Counted from the first letter of the stretch, positions 25,447-33,785 are shown. The stretch is DNA of 45,425 nt from Candidatus Poseidoniales archaeon (GCA_003602575.1 QQRY01000041.1:1-45425); one strand, 5' to 3'. The notes: generated by a model not told the origin, from the letters alone. A program made the numbers and translations.

Positions 25447-26157
25447 ATGATGACAAGAACTCATATTGTTGCCCTGGGTGGAAGTCTTCTGAGGCCTGAA
25501 GAGGCTGAAAAACGGCAACAATGGCTAGGACAATTGAGGCAATTGATTGTTCATGTAGAAGGTAACGGAGGCAAACTAGGAATCGTTGTTGGAGGTGGAC
25601 TACCCGCTAGAGAAGGCATTGAACTTGCTAAGAATATAATTTCTGATTCTGAAAAGTTAGATGAAGTTGGTATTGCAGCAACTAGACTTAATGCTACAAT
25701 CTTGCAACAGATTTTCCTCGATATTGGATGTAACGTAGCACCGTCAATTCCTACAACTACAGGTGAAGCATCTAAACTGATAGATAGTTACTCTATTGTA
25801 GTGATGGGAGGGACAACTCCTGGGCACACTACAGACGCCGTAGCAATCGCACTAGCTCGTGATTGTGGTGCCAGAAATTGCGTTATTGCTACAAATGTTG
25901 ATTATGTCTATGACAAAGATCCTAGAGAGCATGATGATGCAAATCCAATGTTTGATATTTCTATTGACCGGTTAGCCGAAATAACTGGTACTGAACCACT
26001 TTCACCGGGTCAGTCTGCAGTGGTCGACCCTGTGGCTGTAGGCTGGGCTAGAGACGCTTCTATAGACATAGCAGTGCTCGATGGTAGAGATATATCATTA
26101 CTGGATAATGCCTTAGAAGGGAAAGAATTCAGCGGGACATTGATTAGGAGTGTGTGA
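25447..26157 (+). CDS. pyrH: Uridylate kinase (archaeal UMP kinase)
   Basis: 236 aa, amino-acid-kinase fold, phosphorylating UMP to UDP. Seen: HIVALGGSLLRP near the N-terminus, GKLGIVVGGGLPAREG, EVGIAATRLNATIL (archaeal UMPK signature), GGTTPGHTTDAVAIALA, then NVDYVYDKDPREH. The length suits the archaeal rather than the longer bacterial PyrH. Start: tandem ATGs at 25447 and 25450 immediately before the first beta strand; longer open sequence upstream overlaps the aRF1 gene. It is followed almost without gap by a DUF2116 gene. Confidence 0.93.
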   Translation: MMTRTHIVALGGSLLRPEEAEKRQQWLGQLRQLIVHVEGNGGKLGIVVGGGLPAREGIELAKNIISDSEKLDEVGIAATRLNATILQQIFLDIGCNVAPSIPTTTGEASKLIDSYSIVVMGGTTPGHTTDAVAIALARDCGARNCVIATNVDYVYDKDPREHDDANPMFDISIDRLAEITGTEPLSPGQSAVVDPVAVGWARDASIDIAVLDGRDISLLDNALEGKEFSGTLIRSV

Positions 26158-26159
26158 AG

Positions 26160-26429
26160 ATGGTAGATGCAAAAAAAGTTAAGGAAAAGATTTCAAAAGT
26201 TTCAGAAAAAGTGTTTTCAGGTTCCAAAAATCAAGCCCATAAGCATTGCAGGATATGTCATAAACCAATATCAATTAACGCAGAGCCTAGAGTGTGCAAG
26301 AATGTTGAATGCGTGAATAAAAACGATCGTGATGAGCGCAATCAAAAGCAGATGCGACTTTGGATGTTTATATTCTTCGGACTATTTGCCTTCAGTTTTG
26401 TCGGACCACTAATACTCAATTTGATCTAA
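26160..26429 (+). CDS. DUF2116-type zinc-binding membrane protein
   Basis: 89 aa. A Lys-rich N-terminus is followed by a compact zinc-binding segment, HKHCRICHKPISINAEPRVC-x4-C, a charged stretch rich in Asn/Arg/Lys, and one C-terminal TM (about 68-88). This is the layout of the archaeal DUF2116 family (zinc ribbon plus TM, unknown function). GGAGTG before ATG 26160 supports this start, although a GTG at 26154 overlapping the pyrH stop is possible. It is likely co-transcribed with pyrH. Its stop overlaps the convergent gene by four bases. Confidence 0.75.
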   Translation: MVDAKKVKEKISKVSEKVFSGSKNQAHKHCRICHKPISINAEPRVCKNVECVNKNDRDERNQKQMRLWMFIFFGLFAFSFVGPLILNLI

Positions 26430-26941
26430 TCTTTGGATTGTTCTAAGTGTTCTTGCATCAACTTTTCAGCAGAAACACTGTTTTGTTCACTTACACCAGC
26501 AGCTCTAAGTCTGTCTCCTAGTTTGTATAGTTCTCTAACCGCCTCTTCTATAGACTTATTTTGTTTCAAAAATCGTATCGTTGGCCATCCACAGTCTATT
26601 ATCTCTGGATCTACAGTATTCTCTTCTATCCAAGCTGAACATGCACTTCCATGACACAAAGCACTGAAATTTTCTAAATCTATCCAAAAAGTTCTCCTTG
26701 AACATACAGGACAGTCTTTACATTCCATTGTTGCTAAGACATTCATTGCCTCTTCGCCAACACGATCGATGTCCCAAACTACTACACTAGAACTAGTTAA
26801 GAGCATTTCTTCACTTCTTTTTAGAAATGTACGCAAGACTTCCCAGGCCACCTTTTCAGTACTAAAGCACCCTAGCCCGATTGTACCTCCGTCTTCTTCG
26901 GTGACAGATGGTACAAAAACACGCTGGATGTCTTCGACCAT
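26426..26941 (-). CDS. Hypothetical protein with Cys/His cluster
   Basis: 171 aa, not recognised. An N-terminal alpha/beta segment (1-70; VFVPSVTEEDGGTIGLGCF, then SSVVVWDIDRVG) leads into a probable zinc site: CKDCPVC followed about 18 residues later by CHGSAC. The spacing is loosely like the CHC2/P4 primase-type zinc knuckle (C-P-x-C ... F-x-x-Cys-x-x-x-x-Cys). The C-terminal third is helical and charged. It stands alone between folB (38 bases upstream) and the convergent DUF2116 gene. Confidence 0.5.
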   Translation of the reverse strand: MVEDIQRVFVPSVTEEDGGTIGLGCFSTEKVAWEVLRTFLKRSEEMLLTSSSVVVWDIDRVGEEAMNVLATMECKDCPVCSRRTFWIDLENFSALCHGSACSAWIEENTVDPEIIDCGWPTIRFLKQNKSIEEAVRELYKLGDRLRAAGVSEQNSVSAEKLMQEHLEQSKD

Positions 26942-26979
26942 AATGTTCCGATTTAGTCATGAGGCTTGAATGCTCCCAT

Positions 26980-27333
26980 CTATTTTGACCATTCGGCTTC
27001 AACTACAGCCAATCCACCTTTGTGCGGTAGAGGTGCTTCAGGTTTCTCGATTCGTATCGAGATTTTATTTATCAATTGATTAGATTTTAATTTATCAATC
27101 ATCCTTTCTGCCATTGTTTCCATTAAACGAATTGGTTCAGTTTCTAGAAGAATTTCATCTATTGTTTTCTGCAAGTCTGCATAATTCACAGTCTTGCTTA
27201 AATCATCATGAATACTTCCTTTATTCAGAACTACCTTGATTGTTACAATAAACGGCTGCTCTTCGAGATGCTCAAAATCATAAGCCCCATGCTTTGCCAT
27301 TACGCAGTAATTTTCTAAGGAAATAGTGAACAT
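26980..27333 (-). CDS. folB: Dihydroneopterin aldolase-like (FolB family)
   Basis: 117 aa of the FolB tunnelling fold, expected to cleave dihydroneopterin to hydroxymethyldihydropterin for folate synthesis. Seen: ISLENYCVMAKHGAYDFEHLEEQPFIV (start of the fold with the conserved His-Gly and Glu), then KTVNYADLQKTIDEI carrying the active-site Tyr, and IRIEKPEAPL with the catalytic Lys near the C-terminus. The key residues are in place. ATG 27333 is preferred, since GAGTGAT lies just upstream and the family starts here; ATG 27355-27357 would add eight residues overlapping the parvulin gene. It is four bases from the parvulin gene. Confidence 0.88.
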   Translation of the reverse strand: MFTISLENYCVMAKHGAYDFEHLEEQPFIVTIKVVLNKGSIHDDLSKTVNYADLQKTIDEILLETEPIRLMETMAERMIDKLKSNQLINKISIRIEKPEAPLPHKGGLAVVEAEWSK

Positions 27334-27337
27334 ATTA

Positions 27338-27628
27338 TCACTCAGTATCTCTCTCATGAACCCAAATCAAATGGTAACCAAATTGAGTTTTTATCGGGTT
27401 TGAGGTAGAAGCTAAGGGTAATTGCCAGACTGCTTCATCAAACTCTCTGACCATCATTCCTTTACGGAACCAACCTAAATCTCCGCCCTTCTGGCTTGAT
27501 GGACATGTACTTTTCTTACGAGCCATTTTTTGAAAATCTTTCAACTTAGTGACTTTATCTTTAATCTGAATCGCTTCTGATTTTGAATTAACTAAGATGT
27601 GAGATGCCCATGCACTAGGAGCGACCAT
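27338..27628 (-). CDS. Parvulin-type peptidyl-prolyl isomerase
   Basis: 96 aa, a single stand-alone rotamase domain: WASHILVNSKSEAIQI, FQKMARKKSTCPSSQKGGDLGWF, MVREFDEAVWQLP, and IKTQFGYHLIWVHERD. This covers the complete parvulin fold, with its active-site His residues and Cys. No signal peptide or TM is visible, so it is a cytosolic folding helper like small archaeal parvulins. It is co-directional with and four bases from folB. Confidence 0.93.
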   Translation of the reverse strand: MVAPSAWASHILVNSKSEAIQIKDKVTKLKDFQKMARKKSTCPSSQKGGDLGWFRKGMMVREFDEAVWQLPLASTSNPIKTQFGYHLIWVHERDTE

Positions 27629-27667
27629 GATGATGGCCAGAAGATTCAGTTATTGAAACTCTCGCAA

Positions 27668-29428
27668 TCAAACATTAGAGTCATAAGCGAGTAATCTCAT
27701 GTATGTTCCATAAATTGTAGTCGATACTGCTAGCGATTCTTCATTGAATCTGTCCATAGTATCCAGATATGTATGATACTCCCAACTTCCACTGCCATAG
27801 CATACAACTGCACGACCATCTTTTCCTCCCAAATCATAGACAAATGGACAATGGTCTGAATTACATGGCATTTGGTTGGCATCTCCTTGACCACCGTCTA
27901 GAAGTTGGAATTGGATATCATATCTGTTTGCGATCTCGCTTCTTTCCTGTTTGTAGATTTCTGTAATTCTTTGCATGTGGCCGAAGTCATCTTCATTATT
28001 GGTGAATAATGTCAAAGAATTCCCCCTATTTTCAAAATCAGCATCAACATGGTTCATGTCAAAATTGATGTAAAGCCTAAGGTTTTCTCTAAGACTGCTC
28101 TGCATTTCTTCAACATATGCTCGACTGCCCCATAATCCTTCTTCTTCACCGCCCCATGTACAGAATTTGATAGTTCTCTCAGGTGTTCCAGTTTCATTGA
28201 TTATTGCAGACATTTGTCTTGCCATTTCTAGTACGCTAGCAACTCCCGAACTATCATCAACAGCACCTTGTGCCTGATATACAGTATCATGGTGACCTCC
28301 AGCAATTATTACTTCAGATGATTTTCCCTGCATCGTTCCACAAGGTACGTAAATAGTTCTTTCTTCATCGTTTGTAACATCTATAATTAACTCTATAGAA
28401 GCAGGCTCTGAAGCGTTTATAACCGATGCTTCAAAGACATCTCCAGCATCTTTGGACATAGAGATGAATGGTATATCGGTAGGTATGCTCCCACCATTTG
28501 CTTCAACCAGTGAGTCATAGTTTGTTCCCTTGAAAATAGGTACACAGTCATTGCCTTCGATCTTTCCACAATTGTAGTTCTTATTGACAGTAATTAGTCC
28601 TGCAAGATCGTTCATTGCTGCATTACTGTATAATTCTGTATTGCCAATTTTTGAACTATCACCTCTAACGTACCCTATTGTTCCAGTAGCAGTTTGCCAT
28701 AGAGATTCATCCGAACCATTTCCTAAGTCAGTAACTTGAATATCCTCATTAAACATATATTGAGACTGTCCTGAGAATCCTTGGATGACATAATCAGATC
28801 GGTGCTGGAATGAAGTCACTTGAGAATTTCCTGCTAATGGCCCGTCGCAAGGCGAAAATCCAAAACCTCCTTGAACACAAAGTCGGAAACTAGGTTCTGA
28901 ATTTACATGATGCATAGGTACTTGAAACTCATTTATTTCAGATTGATAGCCCATTTCTTCTAACTTACTGCTGATATATTCTGCTGTGTTTGATTCTTCA
29001 GTAGTTCCACTCATTCTACCCTCCCAATCGGGGTGCCCTAAGTCTACAAGTTCTTGAGCAAAAATTCTTACTTGTTGTTGGTCAAAATCGATTAATTCAT
29101 ATTCATATTCATCTCCAAAACCTAGCCATGATGGTTGAATAATTAGTACGGTTGTCAGCATCAGTAGTGAAACTCCAATCGCGTATAATGCTCCAAGGTT
29201 TATTGGTCCATAAACAGGTGTACGCATGCGTTTGACAAAAGAATTCACTGTGGTTTGACTGTAATCATCACCTAGCAAATCATCATCTTCTAATGTGATG
29301 ACATTTTCTTGTTTTAGATTTAGTTGCTTAAGCCTTTCAATTAATTCAGTTTTTGTTCCACTTACCGTTGCTCCTATATTTCTGAGTTCATTTCTCAGTT
29401 CAGAAACTTTCATAGATTCATAATCCAT
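27668..29428 (-). CDS. SAP-domain, membrane-anchored M28 metallopeptidase
   Basis: 586 aa. Residues 5-38 form a SAP helix-extension-helix domain (MKVSELRNELRNIGATVSGT, then KTELIERLKQL). A single TM spans about 78-98. The rest is presumably outside: an insert (110-350, PA-like region), then an M28 aminopeptidase domain. Its zinc ligands are all visible: His379/Asp381 in GGHHDT, Asp391/392 in AVDDSSG, the Glu pair 428-429 in GGEEEGLWGS, Asp457 in NFDMNHVD and His526 in SDHCPFV. It should trim extracellular peptides. Two details are unusual: the cytoplasmic SAP domain, normally DNA-binding, and an inverted repeat over the ribosome site just upstream (29432-29462). Confidence 0.85.
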   Translation of the reverse strand: MDYESMKVSELRNELRNIGATVSGTKTELIERLKQLNLKQENVITLEDDDLLGDDYSQTTVNSFVKRMRTPVYGPINLGALYAIGVSLLMLTTVLIIQPSWLGFGDEYEYELIDFDQQQVRIFAQELVDLGHPDWEGRMSGTTEESNTAEYISSKLEEMGYQSEINEFQVPMHHVNSEPSFRLCVQGGFGFSPCDGPLAGNSQVTSFQHRSDYVIQGFSGQSQYMFNEDIQVTDLGNGSDESLWQTATGTIGYVRGDSSKIGNTELYSNAAMNDLAGLITVNKNYNCGKIEGNDCVPIFKGTNYDSLVEANGGSIPTDIPFISMSKDAGDVFEASVINASEPASIELIIDVTNDEERTIYVPCGTMQGKSSEVIIAGGHHDTVYQAQGAVDDSSGVASVLEMARQMSAIINETGTPERTIKFCTWGGEEEGLWGSRAYVEEMQSSLRENLRLYINFDMNHVDADFENRGNSLTLFTNNEDDFGHMQRITEIYKQERSEIANRYDIQFQLLDGGQGDANQMPCNSDHCPFVYDLGGKDGRAVVCYGSGSWEYHTYLDTMDRFNEESLAVSTTIYGTYMRLLAYDSNV

Positions 29429-29431
29429 ATC

Positions 29432-29462
29432 AAAACCTCGGATAACTAGCGCTGGAGGTTTT
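29432..29462. promoter_or_regulatory. Inverted repeat overlapping the ribosome site of the SAP-M28 gene
   Basis: Perfect 8-base arms, AAAACCTC (29432-29439) and GAGGTTTT (29455-29462), with a 15-base spacer. On the minus strand the second arm, GAGGTTTT, sits seven bases before the M28 ATG and contains its Shine-Dalgarno sequence. In RNA, the first arm (AAAACCTC) would pair with and hide it. As DNA it could instead be an operator near the transcription start. The arm complementarity is seen; the function is inferred. Confidence 0.55.
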
Positions 29463-29488
29463 CATTCAATAAATGGGCGGTGATTTGC

Positions 29489-30061
29489 TCAATTTATTTC
29501 TTCACCAGTCCATCGTTTCCCGATGCTGTGTTCATATCCGATGTGATCTAGAATTCTTGCAATGACAAAGTCGACTAAGTCATCAATAGATTTAGGATGA
29601 TTATAAAATCCTGGTGATGCAGGAATTACTATTGTATCCATTGATGAAAGTTTGGCCATATTTTCAAGATGAATCGTTGCATAGGGTGCTTCTCTAGGTA
29701 CAATAATCAGTTTCCTTCTTTCTTTCATGGCAACAATTGCAGACCTTGTGACTAGATTATCACCAATTCCCGCTGCTAATTTACCAATAGTTGTACCTGA
29801 ACATGGGCAGATAACAACAGCATCAATCTTTGAAGAGCCGGAAGCTGATTTACCACCAACATTGGACTGATCCTCTAGGGTTGAATTTGTCATTTCAGAA
29901 AGTTCTTCTTTTGTCATATTACATTCATGTTTGAGAGTTAACTCTCCAGACTCAGTAACCACCAATCTTGTGGCAATACTCATCTCGTTTAGAACTTCAA
30001 GAAGACGTTTTCCATATATCGCACCAGATGCTCCAGTTATCGCAATAACGACCTCGCCCAT
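29489..30061 (-). CDS. ubiX: Flavin prenyltransferase (UbiX family)
   Basis: 190 aa, UbiX/Pad1 family. It makes prenylated FMN, the cofactor of UbiD-type decarboxylases. Seen: VVIAITGASGAIYGKRLLEVL at the N-terminus, VVTESGELTLKHE, VICPCSGTTIGKLAAGIGDNLVTRSA, REAPYATIHLENM and PASPGFYNHP. The length is normal for the family. No UbiD partner lies in this window, so its client enzyme must be elsewhere. It is 24 bases downstream of an aminotransferase gene. Confidence 0.92.
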   Translation of the reverse strand: MGEVVIAITGASGAIYGKRLLEVLNEMSIATRLVVTESGELTLKHECNMTKEELSEMTNSTLEDQSNVGGKSASGSSKIDAVVICPCSGTTIGKLAAGIGDNLVTRSAIVAMKERRKLIIVPREAPYATIHLENMAKLSSMDTIVIPASPGFYNHPKSIDDLVDFVIARILDHIGYEHSIGKRWTGEEIN

Positions 30062-30085
30062 GTTAGGTGGTCGAGGAACTTACTT

Positions 30086-31261
30086 TTATTGACTTGTTTT
30101 TTGGCTAATTGCTAAATCAAGCGCTTTTTCTAAATTAATTATTGCCTTTTCAAACAATTTAGGCTCTATAGACCATGCCACTCTAATCCATTCATCTAAG
30201 TCAGGTTCAAACATGTTCCCCGGTACTAATAAAACTCCATAATTTTTACATTCTCGGTCGATGAAATCCATAGCATTTATTCCATAAGGTAGTTTAAATG
30301 CCCCAAATAATCCGTGAGATGGTTCATTCCAAATAATATCAAACCTTTCTAGAACTCTTCTTAGTAATGGTAAATTTTTCTCTCTATATTCCTGTACCTT
30401 GTCCAATGCAATATCCAAATGAGGAAATACACTTTCTGCAATTCTTAATGTTGGGCTACCCATCATCCCCCCTAATGTGATAAATGCCCTTCTTGCTTGT
30501 TCTGCTATCTTCGGAGAAGCAATTATCCAACCAAATCTTATTGTTCCAAGTGAGTACACTTTAGTTAACGAATTAATAGATATACAATGTTCACCTAACT
30601 TATAGAATGGTAAGTATTCTTCATGTCTTCTTTTAGTATCAAGGTATACTTCATCTGCGATTATTATTACATTATGTTCCTTACAAGTATTAACTATCCA
30701 TTCTCTATCATCGCTGTGATAATCCCATCCGCTCGGATTTAGTATTGGAGTTATCATTAGAATCTCAGATTTTTGAATTGCTTGAAGCCATTTCTGTTTA
30801 TCTATCCTCCAATGCCCGAAACTATCCTTGGGTTTGAGTCTTCTAACTTTGATGACTTCATGATTGAATAATTGTGGAGATTGAACAATTGGGGCATAAC
30901 ATGGGGACTCAACAGCTATTGTGACAGTCTTGTCGCTATTGTTAGCTAATGCTGCACAAATGGCAATGTGTAATCCCTGTGTCGCACCGTGGCAAATTAC
31001 TACCCTTTCCACATCAACCCTTTCTCTGTTAGAAACATTAATTCTTGGATCTTTTAAATTTCCAATGTGATGATTTGCAATTTCATAAATCGAATCTTCC
31101 ATTATCTCTTTGATGTCCCACTCATATTGCATACCATTTAACGATAGATTATGCGGTCTATTTTCTTCCAATCTTGGGACGTACCAATCCAGATAACCAA
31201 TTTTCGGGATTCCTGATTCATAATTTTTTGAACCAAAAACGGGCCAATAACTCTCCGCCAT
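30086..31261 (-). CDS. PLP-dependent aminotransferase, class I/II
   Basis: 391 aa, fold type I aminotransferase. PLP signatures: ATQGLHIAICAAL (phosphate-binding region), ITPILNPSGWDYHSDD (the NP-(T/S)-G motif), VIIIADEVYLDTKRR (Asp for the pyridine N), SINSLTKVYSLGTIRFGWII (Schiff-base Lys), and a C-terminal RVAWSIEP with substrate Arg. Substrate unknown; NPSGW and the absence of clear operon hints prevent a finer call. It is between lipB and ubiX on the same strand, 25 bases after lipB. Confidence 0.88.
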   Translation of the reverse strand: MAESYWPVFGSKNYESGIPKIGYLDWYVPRLEENRPHNLSLNGMQYEWDIKEIMEDSIYEIANHHIGNLKDPRINVSNRERVDVERVVICHGATQGLHIAICAALANNSDKTVTIAVESPCYAPIVQSPQLFNHEVIKVRRLKPKDSFGHWRIDKQKWLQAIQKSEILMITPILNPSGWDYHSDDREWIVNTCKEHNVIIIADEVYLDTKRRHEEYLPFYKLGEHCISINSLTKVYSLGTIRFGWIIASPKIAEQARRAFITLGGMMGSPTLRIAESVFPHLDIALDKVQEYREKNLPLLRRVLERFDIIWNEPSHGLFGAFKLPYGINAMDFIDRECKNYGVLLVPGNMFEPDLDEWIRVAWSIEPKLFEKAIINLEKALDLAISQKTSQ

Positions 31262-31286
31262 GAACTCCGATTATGGATAAAGACCA

Positions 31287-31931
31287 TCAATTATTTGCAA
31301 TAATTTCTCTATCTAATACAAGAGGCATCGTTTGAATTAATTTCTCTTTTAGTTGTTCAATACTTACTTTATGTCCCATTCTACTTAGACAAGTGGTTGT
31401 ATCGGTATCCAGTCCACATCCTGCAAGACCTTCCACTCTTGATTCCGGAGTATCATAGTTTATGGTAAATCCATGCCTTGATGTCCATCGGAGAAATGAT
31501 AATCCAATACTTGAAATCTTCTTCCCCTTTACCCAAACACCTTGCATCCTATCATCGGTATTAGATTCTATTTGCAAAGATTTCAACGCTTCAATAATCC
31601 AATTTTCAAGTTTTGAAATTATTTGAGCTACAGATTTTTCATTATCTTTATTCCATTTGAATATTGGATATGCTACTAGTTGTCCTGGACCATGCCAAGT
31701 TAATCCCCCACCTCTGTCTACTGGGAATGAGGGATAGTCGCTGGGCGGCATGACTCCATCATTTCTTGCTCTAGGGCCAACAGTTACTACTTCTGGATGT
31801 TGTAAAAAAATGAGTGTATCACTTATCTTGTCGTCGATTCTCTTTTGTTGAAGTTCTTTCATTAGTAGAAATGCTTCTTCATATTGAGTCACTCCAAGAT
31901 CCATAACACTAACGTATCGAATCTCGGCCAT
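31287..31931 (-). CDS. lipB: Octanoyl-[acyl carrier protein]:protein transferase LipB
   Basis: 214 aa, transferring octanoyl groups to lipoyl domains, the first step in lipoate assembly before LipA. Seen: FLQHPEVVTVGPRARN, the family core RGGGLTWHGPGQLVAYPIF, GVWVKGKKISSIGLSF with the catalytic Lys, and AGCGLDTDTTTC with the acyl-accepting Cys after a Gly-rich stretch. The region before that Cys departs from the common bacterial (I/V)-x-P-C-G. Partner genes lipA and the E2 acceptor lie in a separate operon at 39-44 kb. Confidence 0.92.
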   Translation of the reverse strand: MAEIRYVSVMDLGVTQYEEAFLLMKELQQKRIDDKISDTLIFLQHPEVVTVGPRARNDGVMPPSDYPSFPVDRGGGLTWHGPGQLVAYPIFKWNKDNEKSVAQIISKLENWIIEALKSLQIESNTDDRMQGVWVKGKKISSIGLSFLRWTSRHGFTINYDTPESRVEGLAGCGLDTDTTTCLSRMGHKVSIEQLKEKLIQTMPLVLDREIIANN

Positions 31932-31968
31932 GAACCGGCGAGAAAGTTTCCCATCATCAAACCATCAC

Positions 31969-33279
31969 TCAGTCAAAGTCTAAATCGATTTTACTACTAT
32001 CTTTTCTACCTTCGCGGTATGCTTCAATGGCAGCTTTAGCAATTGCTACAGGGTCATTGAAAATCTGTTTGTCGATTTTATCTCCGTTGAATAGATTATC
32101 TCCTACCATTACAGAATCTTGGAGGGATAATGCTTTATCGCCCGAGTCCTTGTTATCCTCAACAATTTTTTCCATACTCTTAGTTATCTCTTGAATACTC
32201 TCCAACTCAACCTTCTTCTCATCCAATTCGACTTCCAAGCCTTTCACTTTATCTCTTGTTTCATCTAACTCTTTTCTCAAGAATGCTGCTTCAGCTTTTG
32301 CAGCTTCCATCTCTCGAGCCAATGCTTTGAGCACATCATCAGGTGTTGCAGGCTCTGATGATAATTTACTAACTCTTTCCTCTTCCACCTTTACTTGTTG
32401 ATTTCTAACACTTGGAGGTAGAATCGAATCATCTTCACCTTCATATTCTGCAAATAAATATTTTGCTGCAATTTGACTTGAAATAGTATTTATCAGTGAC
32501 ATTGATATTAATAGGAAGGCTTGAACATCACCTTTGTTCTGTGTGAATCTACTATCTATTCGATGATTCTGGTTTGCCAATTCATTGAAATAACTCCCAA
32601 TTGAAAGAAATGTCCAAATCAATACTAACGCTGAAACAGCATAGATCAGAATTATAGTTCTCTCTTCTTTTTTACTCGGTTTGGAAATTGGTACGGCAGT
32701 AGGTAATCTTATTCTTCCTTCAATGACTCCGTTTGGGTCCATTGTCAGTCTCCTAAGGATTGGGCGTAGATTTCTTTCCGACTCTTCCAGTTCTTTACCA
32801 TGGTTACGTCTTCGATTTGATGCTCTATTGATTCCAATCATTATGAAGAAACAACTTGCAGCATACACGATCCAATACCATGGGCCATTAGGCGACATGC
32901 GTTGTGGTAATTCATCTCCAACCTCAAACCCCATATCAGCATCAGTAAACAAGAAATCATCTATTGCATAATCCCAACTCTGGCCACGTCTTGACTCATC
33001 CAATTCATCATTGACTGCGGAATTCCATTCACTCAATGCTATGAAGCAAATCAATAGCATAATACTAACGGAAAAAGTAAGTGCGAAAAGATTGAACTTA
33101 CCAGGGGGTTCATTCAAATTATTAGAGTTGGATCTTGGGTTTGAGTAATATCTTTGGTGTACGATTCTAGTAGTTGTTACTTTACGAGTCTTTTTTGATC
33201 CTCCTGACCAAAAAATGAAAATCACGAAAATAATGAAAAGTACCACGAGGTATTGACCATTTATCCCTACCTGATTCAT
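31969..33279 (-). CDS. Membrane protein with coiled-coil C-terminus
   Basis: 436 aa, not recognised. Hydrophobic segments lie at about 9-25 (VVLFIIFVIFIFW), 65-85, 136-152, 205-225 and 255-280. After a Pro-rich hinge comes a long coiled coil (roughly 310-385), with heptads such as LAREMEAAKAEAAFLRKELD and VKGLEVELDEKKVELESI. A C-terminal tail then includes VAIAKAAIEAYREGRKDSS. ATG 33279 starts the first TM; a TTG at 33339 would overlap dut. It could be a membrane scaffold or envelope protein, but nothing indicates a specific role. Confidence 0.6.
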   Translation of the reverse strand: MNQVGINGQYLVVLFIIFVIFIFWSGGSKKTRKVTTTRIVHQRYYSNPRSNSNNLNEPPGKFNLFALTFSVSIMLLICFIALSEWNSAVNDELDESRRGQSWDYAIDDFLFTDADMGFEVGDELPQRMSPNGPWYWIVYAASCFFIMIGINRASNRRRNHGKELEESERNLRPILRRLTMDPNGVIEGRIRLPTAVPISKPSKKEERTIILIYAVSALVLIWTFLSIGSYFNELANQNHRIDSRFTQNKGDVQAFLLISMSLINTISSQIAAKYLFAEYEGEDDSILPPSVRNQQVKVEEERVSKLSSEPATPDDVLKALAREMEAAKAEAAFLRKELDETRDKVKGLEVELDEKKVELESIQEITKSMEKIVEDNKDSGDKALSLQDSVMVGDNLFNGDKIDKQIFNDPVAIAKAAIEAYREGRKDSSKIDLDFD

Positions 33280-33335
33280 AACTATCCCCGTAATTATATA
33301 TTTGTTGCAGTTTCTATTTAATACTCTTGCTCGTT

Positions 33336-33785
33336 TCAAAATTCCCCAGTAGAGCCAAAACCACCAGTTCCTCTTTCTGTTTCTCCTAAATCTTCATACT
33401 TAGTTTCTACTATAGTCACCTTTGGGACAGGTGCAAATAACAACTGTGCGACTCTTTCTCCCTTCTTAACAGTAAAATTTTCTTGTTCTCCAATCCATGT
33501 TGCCAACACCATTAGTTCTCCTCGATAATCAGAATCAATAGTTCCAATTCCATTAGGCATTATCATGCCTTTCTTGCCTAATGATGAACGACATCTTATC
33601 TGGCCTTCCCATCCTTCAGGTATTGCAACTGCCAAACCAGTTTTTATCATTGTACTTTTTCTTTTTTCCACTATTGTTTCCTCAAGAGCATAAAGATCCC
33701 ATCCTGCTGCTTGTGGGGAGCCTTGTGTTGGAAGTTTGGCTTCATCAGAAAGTTTAGCGAATTCAACGGTCAAAGATGTTCTCAT
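33336..33785 (-). CDS. dut: dUTP diphosphatase (trimeric dUTPase)
   Basis: 149 aa, hydrolysing dUTP to dUMP and limiting uracil in DNA. All five dUTPase motifs are visible: AAGWDLYA (I), RSSLG (II), GTIDSDYRGEL (III), GERVAQLLF (IV) and the C-terminal RGTGGFGSTG (V). The length fits the trimeric family rather than the dCTP-deaminase-type enzyme of many archaea. ATG 33785 is chosen because the fold begins there; upstream open sequence to 33866 reads like intergenic DNA. It is divergent from nrdBA, the ribonucleotide reductase genes, so dNTP genes face each other across a shared regulatory region. Confidence 0.95.
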   Translation of the reverse strand: MRTSLTVEFAKLSDEAKLPTQGSPQAAGWDLYALEETIVEKRKSTMIKTGLAVAIPEGWEGQIRCRSSLGKKGMIMPNGIGTIDSDYRGELMVLATWIGEQENFTVKKGERVAQLLFAPVPKVTIVETKYEDLGETERGTGGFGSTGEF

